NCBI RefSeq assembly: GCF_021347895.1
Contig: NC_067121.1
Coordinates: 29,499,974 to 29,563,973 of the forward strand
Length of the DNA: 64,000 nt
Direction of reading: 5' to 3'
From: Acanthochromis polyacanthus
Taxonomy: Eukaryota; Chordata; Actinopteri; Pomacentridae
Part shown: positions 25,650-37,600 of the stretch, piece by piece
Numbering within the stretch: the stretch's first letter is position 1
How the letters are laid out: each line of letters starts with the position of its first letter
Position numbers and translations under genes: made by a program
The notes under the pieces: model-generated
Told to the model about the DNA's origin: nothing
Database searches by the model: none
Seen by the model: only the letters and a program-made list of their open reading frames with translations

Positions 25650-26275
25650 TTTTGCGTCTCAGCACTGGAGACAGCCATGACTGGAGGCTTTTCGTCTTGT
25701 CTTTGGTTTGTCCGTCCATCTCCTGAACGTAATATTTCTCAAACACCTCTCGGGAGTCTCTTCACATTTGGCACATTCACTTGGACTTCAGGACTAATAA
25801 GGTTTAGGTGGTCAAAACTAAATGGATAAGGTCACTTTAACCTCACAAAACACACTACCGGTCACAACTCATTAACTCTCAAGAACGCTTTCAAGGATTT
25901 GAGATGTTTTTGAAAAAATTTGGCACAAATGTTCACTCAAGACTGAACTGATTAGATTTGGTGGTCAATGGTCGCTGCGACTTCACAAAACATCCTTCTG
26001 ACCATACTTGAAGAATTCCTATGGTACTTATGACAAACTCCACACTAATGTCTAACAGGCTAAAATGATGACATTTTCTATCTGGTGTCTACTTCATAGT
26101 TGCATCAAAATGTTCTTAAAAAATGCTTCGGTGGCCATTTTGCAGCGTCATAACTTAGAAACAGAAAGAGAGATTGTGACCATATTTCACTTTTGGTCAG
26201 AGACTGAATTTTTGACAGTAATTTCTGGTGCCTACTTATTGAATTCCTTCAAAGTTTTCAGTACTCATTGACATG
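25650..26275. repeat. Percomorph-type interspersed repeat with GGTCACTNTNACCTCAC modules
   Basis: Contains diverged repeats of a module seen at 25806-25856 (TGGTCAAAACTAAATGGATA, then AGGTCACTTTAACCTCACAA) and at 25960-25992 (TGGTCAATGGTCGCTGCGAC). It ends in GTACTCATTGACATGGATTT (about 26261-26280). I know this pattern as a common dispersed repeat in fish genomes. It is non-coding and sits in the presumed first intron of marveld2. Confidence 0.6.
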
Positions 26276-26511
26276 GATTTAAACTGCAGCTACACTGGTT
26301 TGTGGAAGCCTACAACCTCAAGGCAGTAATTCCACTCAGATGTTTATTGACTGTGATATAAAATTCAAAGCTTAGAAGAGTGACTTGCTTGCATGTTAAT
26401 TTTCTCACGCCAACATTGTTTTTTTTCTCCCCACACAGTTCTTCCTCACCCGGCATCATAATGATTCTGTGATTGCTTTTTTTCGATGGATTGTCTAAAT
26501 TACACCACAGC

Positions 26512-29500
26512 ATGAAATCGTGGAGCAGGAAATTTAAGAAACAAGAAGATGGGAGTGACGCCGGGTCCTCCACTAGCAGCAAGACCCCCATTAGGGATCC
26601 TCCAGTGCCTGTGTGGGTCACTCACACACCCGTACCGGACAATATCACCGATGCTGGGGATGATGATAATGCTAACTCCACATCCAGCACTCCACCTTAT
26701 GCCAAAGAGGAGAACAGTGACACAAAAGGGACCATGAAAGACAGACTGAAATCCCTTATCCCTCAGTCATGGGGCAGCTTCATCCACAAAAGGACAAAGG
26801 AAAGTGACTCTGAAGCCAGTACGACCGGGATTCAGATCCTCCCCAATGGGACCAGAGTGAGTCCTCCTGTCAGTCCGCTGCTGGAACGCAGGAACTGGGC
26901 TGAATCAATCGGAAGCTCCAGCCAGAACTCACAAAAGCCTCTACTAAGACAGAGCCCTACTGACGACCTGTTTTATCACGGCCCACGAGAGGAATCTCTT
27001 CTGACCAGCATCCACCCTGCCGAATATTACGCTGAAAAGGTGGAGGTCTATAAACAGAAGTACTCTTATCTGAAATCATGGCCAGGGCTGCTCAGGCTTC
27101 TGGCAGGAATTCAGCTCCTGTTTGGGGGAATGGTGATTGCATGTGTCATCGCCTACATCCAGAAAGACAGTGAGTGGTCCAGCTCCTACGGACTCTATAA
27201 TGGCGCATATAACAATGGGTTTGGTTTATCGGGGTACAGCTACAGAGGCCCTATGACTCCTTTCATTCTGGCTGTAGCTGGAGTCTCCTGGGTCATCACT
27301 CTGTGCCTACTAGTGATGGGAATGACGATGTACTATCGCACCATCCTCCTCGACTCCCCCTGGTGGCCCCTGACGGAGGCCTTCATCAACGTGGCGCTGT
27401 TCCTCCTCTACATGGCAGCAGGGATCGTATACCTTAATGACTTGAACCGAGGAGGGCTGTGCTACACGACAATAGGCGTTAACCCCATCATGGCCAATCT
27501 GTGTCGCGTTGATGGGGGCCAGATGGCAGGAACAGCTTTCATCTTCATCAACATGACTCTGTATCTGGCAAGCTTCCTGGTGTGTCTGAAGATGTGGAGG
27601 CATGAAGCTGCACGTATGGAGCGGCAGTACTTTGAGAACCAGGTACAGTTCTTAAATCCTAAGGAGATGTGAGATGAAGGATAAGCTTCTTGTTTCTAAA
27701 CTTCAAGTGTTGTTAAAGTGTGATGGAACTACATTTAAAAGGTGGATGTAAGATGTTTTCATAGATAGATAGATAGATAGATTAAACCTTTATTGATCCT
27801 GCAGTGCGGAAATTTTCGGTGTTGTGGCAGCAAATACAAGAAATAGTAGAAGAATACACTCTAGCAGTATGACTAAATTCACTGTAAAAGTCCTCTAGAA
27901 AGGGTGAAAAGTTCACGTTACAAGAACTGTACTTAAATTCCATAAATGTTTACTTCCTTTATCTTATGTGCCTCAGTTAACTTTGGCTTTGCTCCCTACC
28001 TTTAAATGTGAAATATGATGCTGTCTATGTAGATGCTGTTTTGGCATCATTCTTTTTGTCACCTTTTAGGTCATCAAATGCATCATATCAACCATGACAT
28101 GCAGTGAAAGTTACAGTGGCCCTCTTTTTGGCCGCATTGGTAACTCATGCTGATCTGATGGGAACTTGCTGTTTGTGGCTATTGAGCTATCTTATTTTTC
28201 TGCCTGCTGGTGCCATGGCAGTCTTCCAAGATTCACCCCAAAGCTATGAACTGTGTTCTTCTAGACTATACTGACCATGTAGTTCTCTTTATATATAGGT
28301 GGCGGAGATAGATAAGTTATTTGAAGTGGAGTTTGTTCAGCTTCAGTGCTCGGTGCTCTAGGTTGTAAAATAACACTGACAGTTGGGCCAATTCCACCAA
28401 CACACAATGCAATAAAAGGCCGTACAGTTACCAGATTATGAGGAGCACAGTTACACCTGTCAGTATTGTTAACACTGTTATCACCTGTATCTTCAACACA
28501 GGGACAGCATATGATAGTATACAATAGACACCTCTGTGCAGACAACAATAGCTGCTATTGCACTGCATCTATGGCCATGTCATTTCCACAATAAAGGGTT
28601 AACAAGACTGAGAGTATTTCTCTAATCAAAGGAAATCCTTCATCCGTCCATTTTCTTATGCTCATCCAGAGTTGGTTCATGATGGCAGCATGCAAACCAG
28701 CTGCTCTATGTGTCCCTCTGCCCAGCAGTGTTGTTCAGCTTCTACTGAAGAATCCAAAAATGTTCCCAGATCAGATGAAATATGCAGTCCTGAGTACAGG
28801 GTCAACCCTAGGGGCTCCTCCCAGTTGGGCGTTCTCTGAAAGGCAGTCAGGAGGCATCCTAATGAGACCGAACCGGTCAGCTACCTTTGTCAAGATGGAG
28901 CAGCAGCTCTGCTCTGAGGTCACTGTGGAAGTCCTAGTTAGCCTTATCTCTAAAGAAAATCATTTCAGCAGCTTGTATCATTGTTTCGGTCTCTACCCAG
29001 AGCTTCTGACCGTAGGTGGGGTTTGGAACATAAAGCCTTGTTAATGTTGACATTACTGCTGACACTGCACCAATCCTGGCTGCCTCACACTCGACTGCAA
29101 ACTGGTCCAGTGCACGCTGAAGGTCAAAGTCTGATGAAGCCAACAGAAACACATCATCTGCAAAAAGAAGAGTCTCAATTTCAGTGTTCTCAAATTGAAC
29201 ACCCTCCTTTCTCCAGCGACATTTTGAGATCCCATACATGGATATCAGAAACATACCTGGAGATGAGGGGCAACTTTGGTGGTCTCCAACACCTACCAGA
29301 GAGAGAAGGAAACATCTGCATAGTTAAAAACAAATGATTCACAAATGTGGATTATATGGCAGTGGGAAGTGGCATCTAATCCAATTTAATAAGCACGAAC
29401 TGTTTCACAAGCTGTTTCTCTAAAATGTTAGACAGAATCAGTCAAATCAATGCATTAATTGGCTGTGTAACTCCACATGTATATGTCACAGGCCAAATCA

Positions 29501-31378
29501 GAATCCAGGCAGATTTAGAATCCGCCTAGGCAGAAAATCAAAATCCTCCCATGGTTGTTGTACGGATTTCAATCTAGATATATCAATAGCCTGTATATTA
29601 GAAAGAATAACCCTACCCCTAACCCTCTAACAGGATTTTGGTATACAGTATATGAAAAAAACAACCCAGAAACTACTTTGACAACATAATTTTTTCCCAG
29701 TTTATATTGCCAAGTGTTGAGGACAAAAGTTGACATTACTTCTAAAGTAATTATTTACCTTGTATCTAAAACTAAATTTCAAGGTACATAATTTTAGGGA
29801 AAACAAATAATTACATTAACAGAGCATATCATATTTAAAACCCTTCAAATTTCAATCTGGCCTAGGTGAAATCAAAATTCTAATTCTGCCTAGGCGGATT
29901 TAAAATCTGCCTGGATTCTAATTTCGCCTGTAACATATATATGACTGAAATATGCAAACAGCACGTATGTAAATGCACATGTACAGTGCAATCTGGGGGG
30001 GAAAAAAAGCTGTCATGACCTGTTATTAAGCATCACAGCCACAACCTGCAAGTGAGAAACAACATGTTCAGCTAATGTATTTGATATCAAATAAGAAAAG
30101 GGAGACTCCAAGAGTGAATATAGTAATTCTGCCAGCTGAGTAAGTTCAGCTTCAGAGATTTCGTTCTTCAAAACCAAAGAATTTGTCGCTTTTGTCTCCA
30201 TCTGGCTTCATTTCTTTCCCTCCGGACGCTTCACTTAATCCAAATTTTGTTTCAGCATCTCTTGAAAAGCTTCATGTAATGATGCTCACATACACAGTGA
30301 TGCATAGTCGTCAGATATTTTCATCTGTTGGTTTATGTTTTCTGATTTAAGTTTTTTCTCTTAAACTTTCAGACTCAAGAGGAGCTCCACCAGTCCATCC
30401 CACTGAACCCCAAAAGGAAAAAACGCATATCATTCAGGGATGAAACGGATAAATCTTTCAACAAAAATCACAACGATCAGCATACACTGCTCCATGAAGT
30501 CCAGAAGAACCCAGACAGTCTGAATGCGGCCGCAGCGTCCACATACAGCCCCAAAGTGCACGTCATAGCAGACTACATCATGTAAGTGAACATTTAAACT
30601 GTGCATGATGTTCAAAAATCAAAGCCTGGAATTCCAACTTCTGTCAAAGGAGTTTTCTGTCACATATGTCACTTCTCTGTGCAGGAAATATCCAGAGATC
30701 AGCTCCGTGGAGGAAAGGGAAAAGTACAGAGCTGTTTTCAATGACCAGTATCAGGAATATAAAGACCTTCACAGAGACATCAGCACAACCCTGGATAAGT
30801 TTAGAGAGCTGGATGCCATGATGGAGCAACTCCCCAAGGAAGGAAAGAGCCACAAGGTGAGACAGACCAACCAACCCTGATTTAACCATTTAAGTGATAG
30901 CTCAGTCTCTTTTTTGTATGGGCATATTCATTTTTGTCAATTTTTCCAACAGGATCAACAAAGGATTCAAAGCATTTTGAAGAAGTATCGCCAGAAAAAG
31001 ACTGTAAGTGAAGGAATCCAGACATGTAGTAGAACTTGGTTTGTGTACACACAAAGATAATGTTATTTTTTCTTCAGTAAAGCTGTCAGTTATTGCAAAT
31101 AATATTGCTTCCATTGGGATTTGTGTGTGACTGAGATGGTTTGTTAAACACACTTAAATTACAGACTAAATCAAACAACATGTGAGTTAGCCGAGGAACA
31201 GGAAAACAGGAAATAAAAAACAGATTTAGGTAATATAAGTTTGTGTGTGTGTGTTTCACAGGATCCTGCTTTCCTGGAGAAAAAGGAACGCTACGACTAC
31301 CTGAAAGCAAAATTAAGCCACATTAAAAACAGAATCCGCACTTTTGACCAGGAAAACCCAAATAATGATCGGATATGA
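26512..31378 (+). CDS. marveld2: Tricellulin (MARVEL domain-containing protein 2)
   Basis: Four-pass tight-junction protein enriched where three epithelial cells meet; it seals the tricellular pore and is needed for hearing in mammals. Coding exons: 26512-27642, 30373-30581, 30685-30856, 30953-31003, 31262-31378 (TGA). Joined length is 559 aa, against about 558 in human. Residues 1-188 are a Ser/Pro/charged cytoplasmic N-terminus. Transmembrane helices are near 189-212, 249-272, 285-310 and 339-362, with family-typical [20 protein letters not shown] and NRGGLCY. The C-terminus (about 446-559; [38 protein letters not shown]) is the occludin/ELL coiled coil. I start at ATG 26512 because upstream in-frame sequence has no ATG; a 3-codon upstream ORF (ATG ATT CTG TGA) lies at 26461-26472. 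All introns are GT-AG and in phase. The tandem partner, occludin, follows on the same strand. Confidence 0.96.
27761..27850 (-). mobile_element. Truncated LINE 3' end with (ATAG)n tail
   Basis: (ATAG)n at 27761-27781 runs into AACCTTTATTGATCCTGCAG and CGGAAATTTT. I recognise this as the reverse-oriented 3' terminus of an L2/CR1-like fish LINE or its SINE. Only about 90 bp remain, inside marveld2 intron 1. Confidence 0.6.
28630..29300 (-). mobile_element. Degenerate non-LTR retrotransposon (LINE) fragment
   Basis: On the minus strand the frame at 28934-29254 reads [20 protein letters not shown] and then [10 protein letters not shown]. This is the reverse transcriptase region with the catalytic FADD box, of a type common in fish LINEs. 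Residues after CEAAR jump directly to [20 protein letters not shown] and QAAEMIFFR, so an internal segment is deleted. The remainder toward 28630 matches the non-coding tail of that LINE (GCAGTCAGGAGGCATCCTAA on the plus strand, and a decayed ATCC tail near 28640). It is clearly dead and lies in marveld2 intron 1. Confidence 0.75.
29485..29934. mobile_element. 450-bp element with long terminal inverted repeats
   Basis: The left arm GTCACAGGCCAAATCAGAAT continues CCAGGCAGATTT. The right arm in reverse complement reads GTTACAGGCGAAATTAGAAT CCAGGCAGATTT, and matching continues for about 60 bp through CCGCCTAGGCAGAA. Flanks carry ATAT-type sequence on both sides, so the target duplication is ambiguous. 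There is no ORF. It is a MITE-like element of unknown superfamily in marveld2 intron 1. Confidence 0.75.
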
Positions 31379-31729
31379 AGAAGAGCAGAGGGAAATATCT
31401 GCAGCAGCTGAAGAACAGACAGAAAAAACAAACTTTTACTTCATTCTTCTTTTGCCTCTTTGTGTTTTGTATATGGAATGCCTTGAATACATTGTATTTT
31501 GACTAAAAACTTTATTTTTTCATTTGAGACTAAATACATTTTTGAGATCATTGTACATTCAACAACATGAGGGTCACAGAAAACCTGAACATTATAAGAG
31601 CAGACCCCTTTTGTATAGCTTTTAATACATATCAATACATTTTGCATTTTCTTATTCTATTTCTGTCAAGCAAGAGAAACAACATGCAAATTAAAGTCCA
31701 GTCAGTGATTGCTGCATATGTATTTGTAT

Positions 31730-31735
31730 AATAAA
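31730..31735 (+). terminator. AATAAA polyadenylation signal of marveld2
   Basis: The canonical hexamer lies 352 bp after the marveld2 stop, in AT-rich sequence ahead of a T-rich stretch. It is the best candidate 3' end before the occludin promoter region about 0.9 kb further on. Confidence 0.6.
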
Positions 31736-31739
31736 GTTT

Positions 31740-32560
31740 GTTTTTACTCATTTTCATTGATGCGTCTAGTTACTTAGAATGCCATTTTATTTTATTTTTT
31801 TGCAACTCTTCTTACACCTGTGTTGACAGGTGCTTTAACTAATAAATTATATGGATTAGCCAGTTTACACCTTATTGTCAGATGGAAATCGTTTTTTTGA
31901 CGTTGTCCGTTAGCTCTGCCTTCACTTCTGCAGGCCTCAGAGCAAAAGTACCTGTCATCGAATATGCGGTGGATTTAAATCATGGTGTCAAAATATATTT
32001 TTACTACTGAAAGCTGTAAATCTTCAATAAATCTTTGACTTATTAGCCTGGTATAGTGCTTACTGTAAGGAAGCAAACTGCAAGCCAACAACTTAAAAAC
32101 TAGTTTGATTGTGCTTATTGTAACATGAAATAAGTACATTTGCATTTTTAAAAATGCCTTTTAAAAATGGCATGCAAAAGTTAGAACAACTTCATTTTCT
32201 GAGTATCCAACTTAAAAACTTGAAGTAAGTGATAAATAAATAAAAATACTTTTGACTCCGCTAACTCATTGCGGTTTGTTAATTGAACATAATTTCTTTA
32301 GAAGTTGTACTAATTAAAAAAAAAGTTATTATTAATATTATTATTATTATTATTTGTTGATCCAACATTTTTGTTTTTACAGTGTAACGGGATATTGTTA
32401 TAATGTGGAATAAACTACCATTAGGCCATCATCTAAATAAAGTTTTTTATAACGTTTTCAAAACCTTAATGAGCTTACAGAAGTCCGGCGTCATTGCAGG
32501 ACCTGAAGTGAATCTAATGTACAGGAGCTTAACATGCATATTTTAATATTTAATTGGGCT
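31740..32560. other. Short intergenic region between marveld2 and ocln
   Basis: AT-rich. The part at about 32085-32388 (AACTTAAAAACTAGTTTGAT ... TTGATCCAACATTTTTGTTT, TTTACAGTGTAA) resembles a fish MITE family ending in ACAGTGTA, but I cannot define its left end. It contains an (ATT)n run at 32333-32354. No gene seen. Confidence 0.4.
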
Positions 32561-32579
32561 GTAGCCTGAGTGCTGTTAG

Positions 32580-32826
32580 CGATCAGAGGACACGTGGGAG
32601 CCGTGGGTCGGTTTGTTCAGTCTGTGGCTGAACTATGTCCCTGCTGAGACACGCAGAAGCTCCCACGGTGACTCAAGCTGCTCCGTGGGTTTCACTGACG
32701 CTCCGGTTTCCTCGGAGGAAAATGGCGAAGTTTACGACCGTTGTTGAGATATAAAAGCAGAAAAGAGACATGAGTGACTCTCAGCTGGACGAGTGCAAAG
32801 TTGAGGAACGTTTTCCATAGCGCCTG
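32580..32826 (+). promoter_or_regulatory. Putative ocln promoter and non-coding first exon
   Basis: An E-box CACGTG (about 32591), a YY1-like AAAATGGCG (about 32719) and a TATAAAAG box (32750-32757) precede a good donor CTG/GTGAGT, with GT at 32827. The ocln coding exon opens after an acceptor ending at 34629. That gives a short untranslated exon from about 32780 to 32826. An ATG at 32774 opens a 16-codon frame closing at 32819. Whether it is transcribed depends on the exact start site. Confidence 0.45.
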
Positions 32827-33741
32827 GTGAGTACGTGGTGTATATCTGAAGGTTTCTGTTGATAAATACTGAAAGTTTTGCTCAATTTTACACATTTAAA
32901 GGAATAATCCCTATAATTAAATGTGTAGTAGGCCTATTTCACATGCTGAATGTGTAAAAATGAAGTTTAAAACACCTACAAAGTACTTGAAATTCATTTT
33001 TACCTGTTCAGAATGAAGTGGGAAGAGCTGAGACCTGGAATGTGAAGTTGACAGAAGCTCAATAGTTTAGTCTGAGGTGGAATTATTTTCATGTGTCACA
33101 GTGTGTTAAAAAAACAACAACAAAGACTTGAGGACTTAGTTTAGTCGCTGCTCCTCACTTCCTGAGAGCAAGTTTTAAATATTAACTACCCTATTGATCC
33201 AAAAAAAAAAAAAAAAAGAAGAAGAAGCCCAAACTGTTCCTCCACGCCTGACCAGACTTAAATTTCAGCTTCCCCTCAGTGACACCCAGCAGGTGCACAC
33301 AGGTACCTGAGTGTAGATGCAGCCCAGGGAGGGAAGGACTGGTTCTCCCCCCCTGCAGTAAACACCACGCATGGCTGCCCCGGTTCGCCTCTTATCTGCT
33401 GTCTGTCTGAATTATTGAAGTCCGCTGGGTTGAGTTCCTCTGGAGCGATGAAGTGTGGGGCGCCCGATACCGGAGAGGACGGTTCAGAGACGGGCTGAGG
33501 TGAAGAAAGGGCAGGTGCATGTGGCGCAGCAAGAAAAAGTCCAGAAAACTAAAATCTAGTCCTGTCAGATCAACAAAGGCACTGAAAGGACCAAGGAACA
33601 GGGATTTAAAGTGCTTTTTCTGCATACATCTTTTCATTTTAATAGTCATTTTACCTATGAAAGCATCCATCTAGAGTACTGATCCAACAAAAAGATAATA
33701 TTTTACTATTTACCACCTTCAGGGCTGCCACTGAATGCCCA

Positions 33742-34587
33742 CACTGGAAAAAATGCCCCTGTCAAAACAAGAAAAAAAAAACTTATTTCAAGGAACTGTT
33801 ACCTTGAAATACGTGAGAAAAATCTGGCAATAGAACAAGTGAAAAATGACTTGTAAGATTTCTTGAAATAAAATGTGATATTTAAAATATTGAGATCTTA
33901 AAATTAGCTGGGAAAACTTATTTTAAGCTACATTTTACCAGGATTGTCAATCTCAGGTACTGACCCTCCTGTTGTCTTTATTTATGGGCTCCAAAAAGTA
34001 TTGTTTCCTTGTCTGAAAACAAATCCAAACAATCAGCAAAAAGATCCCCAAATTTCTGAAAATTTGCAAAACCTTCAGGAAGAAAATTCCAGTAATTCCT
34101 TAAAAGTTTTATTTTTTTTAAATCTCCCAAATTTGGCAAGAAAATTCTTGTAAATATTTACAAAAAAATGATTACAAATCTCCCAAAAAATCCTAAAAAT
34201 ATCTAAAGTGATTCCATATATATCAGTAAAACTTCTAATATTTTCTTTTGATTTTGATTGTTTTTTATGTGAATGTTCTTAAAGAAACATTTTTTAACAT
34301 TTCTTTTTTTCCACCAAAAAATGTTTAAAAAAATTTTTGGCAAAAAAGTTGAAAATGTGGACATCAGAAGTTTCACTGTGAAAATATTTTTTTTTCCACA
34401 TTTTCAAATTTCTTGTAAAATTCAACTCAAAACAAGATCGTTTCAAGATTGTTTGACTTAACAAGATATTTAAGATGCATTGTCTTAAAACAAGTCCCTC
34501 CATCTTGCTACTTAATTCAAGTGAGATGAGACATTTTGACTAAAAATAAGATGAATAGACTTGGTAAGATGTTTAGTTTTTGCAGTG
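33742..34587. mobile_element. CACTGNAAAAA-ended element interrupted by a second MITE
   Basis: The left end is CACTGGAAAAAAT; the right end in reverse complement is CACTGCAAAAACTAAAC. The body is rich in AACAAGA/TCTTGTT and ATTTCAAG motifs typical of a fish MITE family. A different repeat (33957-34416) sits in the middle. I see no clear target-site duplication. It lies in the presumed 5' intron of ocln and ends only about 65 bp before the ocln start codon. The last 42 bp before the coding exon acceptor are therefore element-proximal or unique sequence. Confidence 0.6.
33957..34416. mobile_element. AT-rich MITE copy 2, nested and inverted relative to 9985-10513
   Basis: It starts ACCCTCCTGTTGTCTTTATT TATGGGC, the reverse complement of the right end of copy 1. 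It runs in parallel with that copy through TTTGGCAAGAAAATTCTTGT and ACATCAGAAGTTTCACTGTG to about 34416. The distal end present in copy 1 (GTGTCGTCCTGCGG) is not recognisable here, so this copy is truncated or diverged. Confidence 0.65.
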
Positions 34588-34651
34588 CAATTAACACAAC
34601 CAGTGGACTGAGTTTACCCTCTCTTCCAGGTGAAATTGCATCCACTCAACC

Positions 34652-37600
34652 ATGTATGAGCCTCGGTACTATGACAGCCCCCCTGTCTACAGTCCACCTT
34701 ACAGCACCACCTCCCACAACTTCTATCCCCCGAGGAGCGTCCACTCCCCCCGGAGCCAGTATGTCCCCTACTCCTACAACGTCCCTCCAGACTCCTACTA
34801 CGTCGAGGAGAAGCCCCAACACTTCTACCGCTGGTTCTCACCTCCTGGCTTCGTCAAAACCTTCCAGGGAGCCACGGTGCTCATGTGTTTCCTCATCTTC
34901 GCCCTCGTAGCCTCGACCCTGGTGTGGGACATGAATGGATTCGGGTACGGGGGCTACGGTGTTGTGGACGCTGGAGGTGTCAGTGGGATGGGGTCAGGAT
35001 ATTATGGAGGCAGCTACGGCTACGGAGGCTCCTACATGACCCCGCAGTCGGCCAAGGCGGCGATGATTTCCATGGCGGCCATTAACTTCCTGGTTTCACT
35101 GGGGTTCCTGGTGGGGAGTTTCTCACGGTCGCGGGTCATGCGGGGATGCAAGTTTTACCTCACTGTGTTCATCTGTGATATCATCTTAGCTGTCCTTCAG
35201 GTGAGTCCAGAACTAGTCAGTCATGTTTTTATAATGCTGATTATCTTACAGTAGAGTGTCATCCATCAGGTGAACAGAGTGGACAGTTTAGTTTCTTTGT
35301 AGTGGGGTTGCGTGAGCTTCTTGTCCATAGTAAGTGTATTTCTCACAGTAGAGGAGTTTTGGGTACTCCCTCAATTTGGAAAGGCACAGAGGAGTACCAG
35401 CATTGTGCTGAGTTCTCACCTCCCTGCAGAATCCAACTAGCCTAGCCGCGCTAGACAACCCACGGCAACGAATTTAATTCTCTGCCAGGGTCGACAACAA
35501 AAACGACAACAGTCGTTGAGCTCCATTAGCACCGACTCTGAATAATCTTTCTGTTAACATGTCTGTAATATACTTGAGCTTCACCCATTGACTGTATAAA
35601 TAAGGCTTCACCGAACTACCGCATCCTCTGATTTCCGGCGCTCTAGGAGCCTATTCGTTGCGCTGATTGGTTGTATACCTACCCAATTGCTGCAGAGTGA
35701 TTTGATAGACAACCTTTTAGTCCACCTCCCTCTCTGTCGAGCGTGCCTAGACCCTTGCGTCTTCAGAGCATGGGTCTAGCGCGGCTAGGCTAGAATCCAA
35801 CCCCTTAATACTGACATTTAACCCTGACTCTATCACCTCCCTCAACCCCAGCTTTTACCCTCGAAAATCTGTTATTCACCGCAGGAACCTGTGGACTCTT
35901 TAAGGACAGCCTGAACCTAATTGGATGTTCTGAGCACAAGAACTGCAATTATAGAACCTCTTTTAAAGGCCGTTTTCGCAAGAAAATCCGGAGCAGGTAC
36001 TTCTGAGGGGCCCTGAAAATCACTGCTGTCAAAGTCTTGATGCTGATTGGTTGAATAAGGAAAAAACAAACACTGACTGGTTAAACTCAGAGGGAATGAC
36101 CTCCATCTTTTCTGTCTCGTTCGCCAATAGTTCGCCAACATGACAAATCCTCCACTGCTCAATTTCCAGTGTCCTCACAGAAATGGAGTTCCGTCCAGAA
36201 ACTACTATCTAGTGTTGTTTTGACACACTCAGAGTTCATATTGAAGCTATTGGATCCTACACCACAATGGAACAGAACGGCTACAAGAGACGATTAGGAG
36301 GCCATTCTTGTACATGTTGGTGCCACCTTACGTCTACTCCAGGTTCCTGTGATGTGAAAAAGGGTCCGAATTCAGCTCCACAGCTAAGCCAGGAACTGCT
36401 GTGGAGGGGATCAGCAGTAAACATACATTTAAGCCACCTTTGAAAGGACCAACCTAAAAAATCAATGTCAGTTGAAGTCTATGCTAAATTTAGAATATTT
36501 TTTACTCGGCTTCAGAATGCCCTTTCCAGCGGTGAACTGAATCCATTACAGGACTCTCTTCAAAACCAGCGAACCACTGACAAAAATTGCAGTCATTTTA
36601 TTCTTCCAGAGCATAAACGTTGCCGATCAAACACTGTGTGACTCCAGACCAAATTAATACAATGACACAATCAAACTAACCAATCAAGGCAGCGACAGAC
36701 CAGCAACGTTTGCATTCTGTTGGGTAAAACTGATATTTAGCTGACTGAATCTGGTGGATCTGATAGGTTCTCCATCAGGAAGAGCTGTTTGATGCAAGGT
36801 AAAGTGGAGACAATAAAAATAGCAAAACCTACACGTACACTTAGAGAGACGTTCTTTAAGCGGGCCTTTTTTTGGTTGACTGAAATCCAATTTTGGTATT
36901 TTACATATGCATTAACGTATATTTTGGCATTATGAATACTACATTGACGTACATATATTGCAAAAATGTCAGCAAATCTGCTCACTGGTAGCATCTAGTA
37001 GGTTTACTGCTTGTTGCTTAACCGGTAGAGCTCGCAGGGATTTAGGCGATAACTGTCTGTGGCTTCATCAATGTAACAGACCACGTCCACATTACACGAT
37101 CCATTGTTGTTGTAGAAGTATTGATCAGTGCCGCTTTGAGCTGGATCACTGTTGACCCCAACACGATGTTTCTTCAGGAATTACAACGGGGCTTTAAATG
37201 CGTAGAATGAATTAAAATCGCTACTGTGATTAAATCTGCCACTGCTTTGGCTTCTAGGGCATCATCGACATCATCTTTGTGATCGGGGTGAACCCCATGT
37301 CTCAGAGCTCACAGAGTATGTTGTACAACCCCATGCTGATGATGTGTCAGAACATCCAGGGCAGCCCCAGCTTCAGCGCCAGTGCGGGGGCCGGTTTTCC
37401 TGGGGGGTACCCCATGTTCAATCAATACCTGCACCACTACTGCTACATGGACCCCGAGGAGGTTAGAGGGGTAAATCCTGTTTAATTCCATTCACTTCTA
37501 CTCCGTTTTACTGTATTTCAGTCTAGAATTCACTGTGTTTCCTCAGGCCGTGGCGTTTGTGTTGGGTCTCTTTGTGGTGTTGGTCTTGTCCCTCGCTGCT

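Noticed and set aside
34536..34910. 124-codon plus-strand ORF overlapping occludin exon 1
   Set aside because: Out-of-frame shadow; the occludin frame from 34652 matches the family from its first residue.
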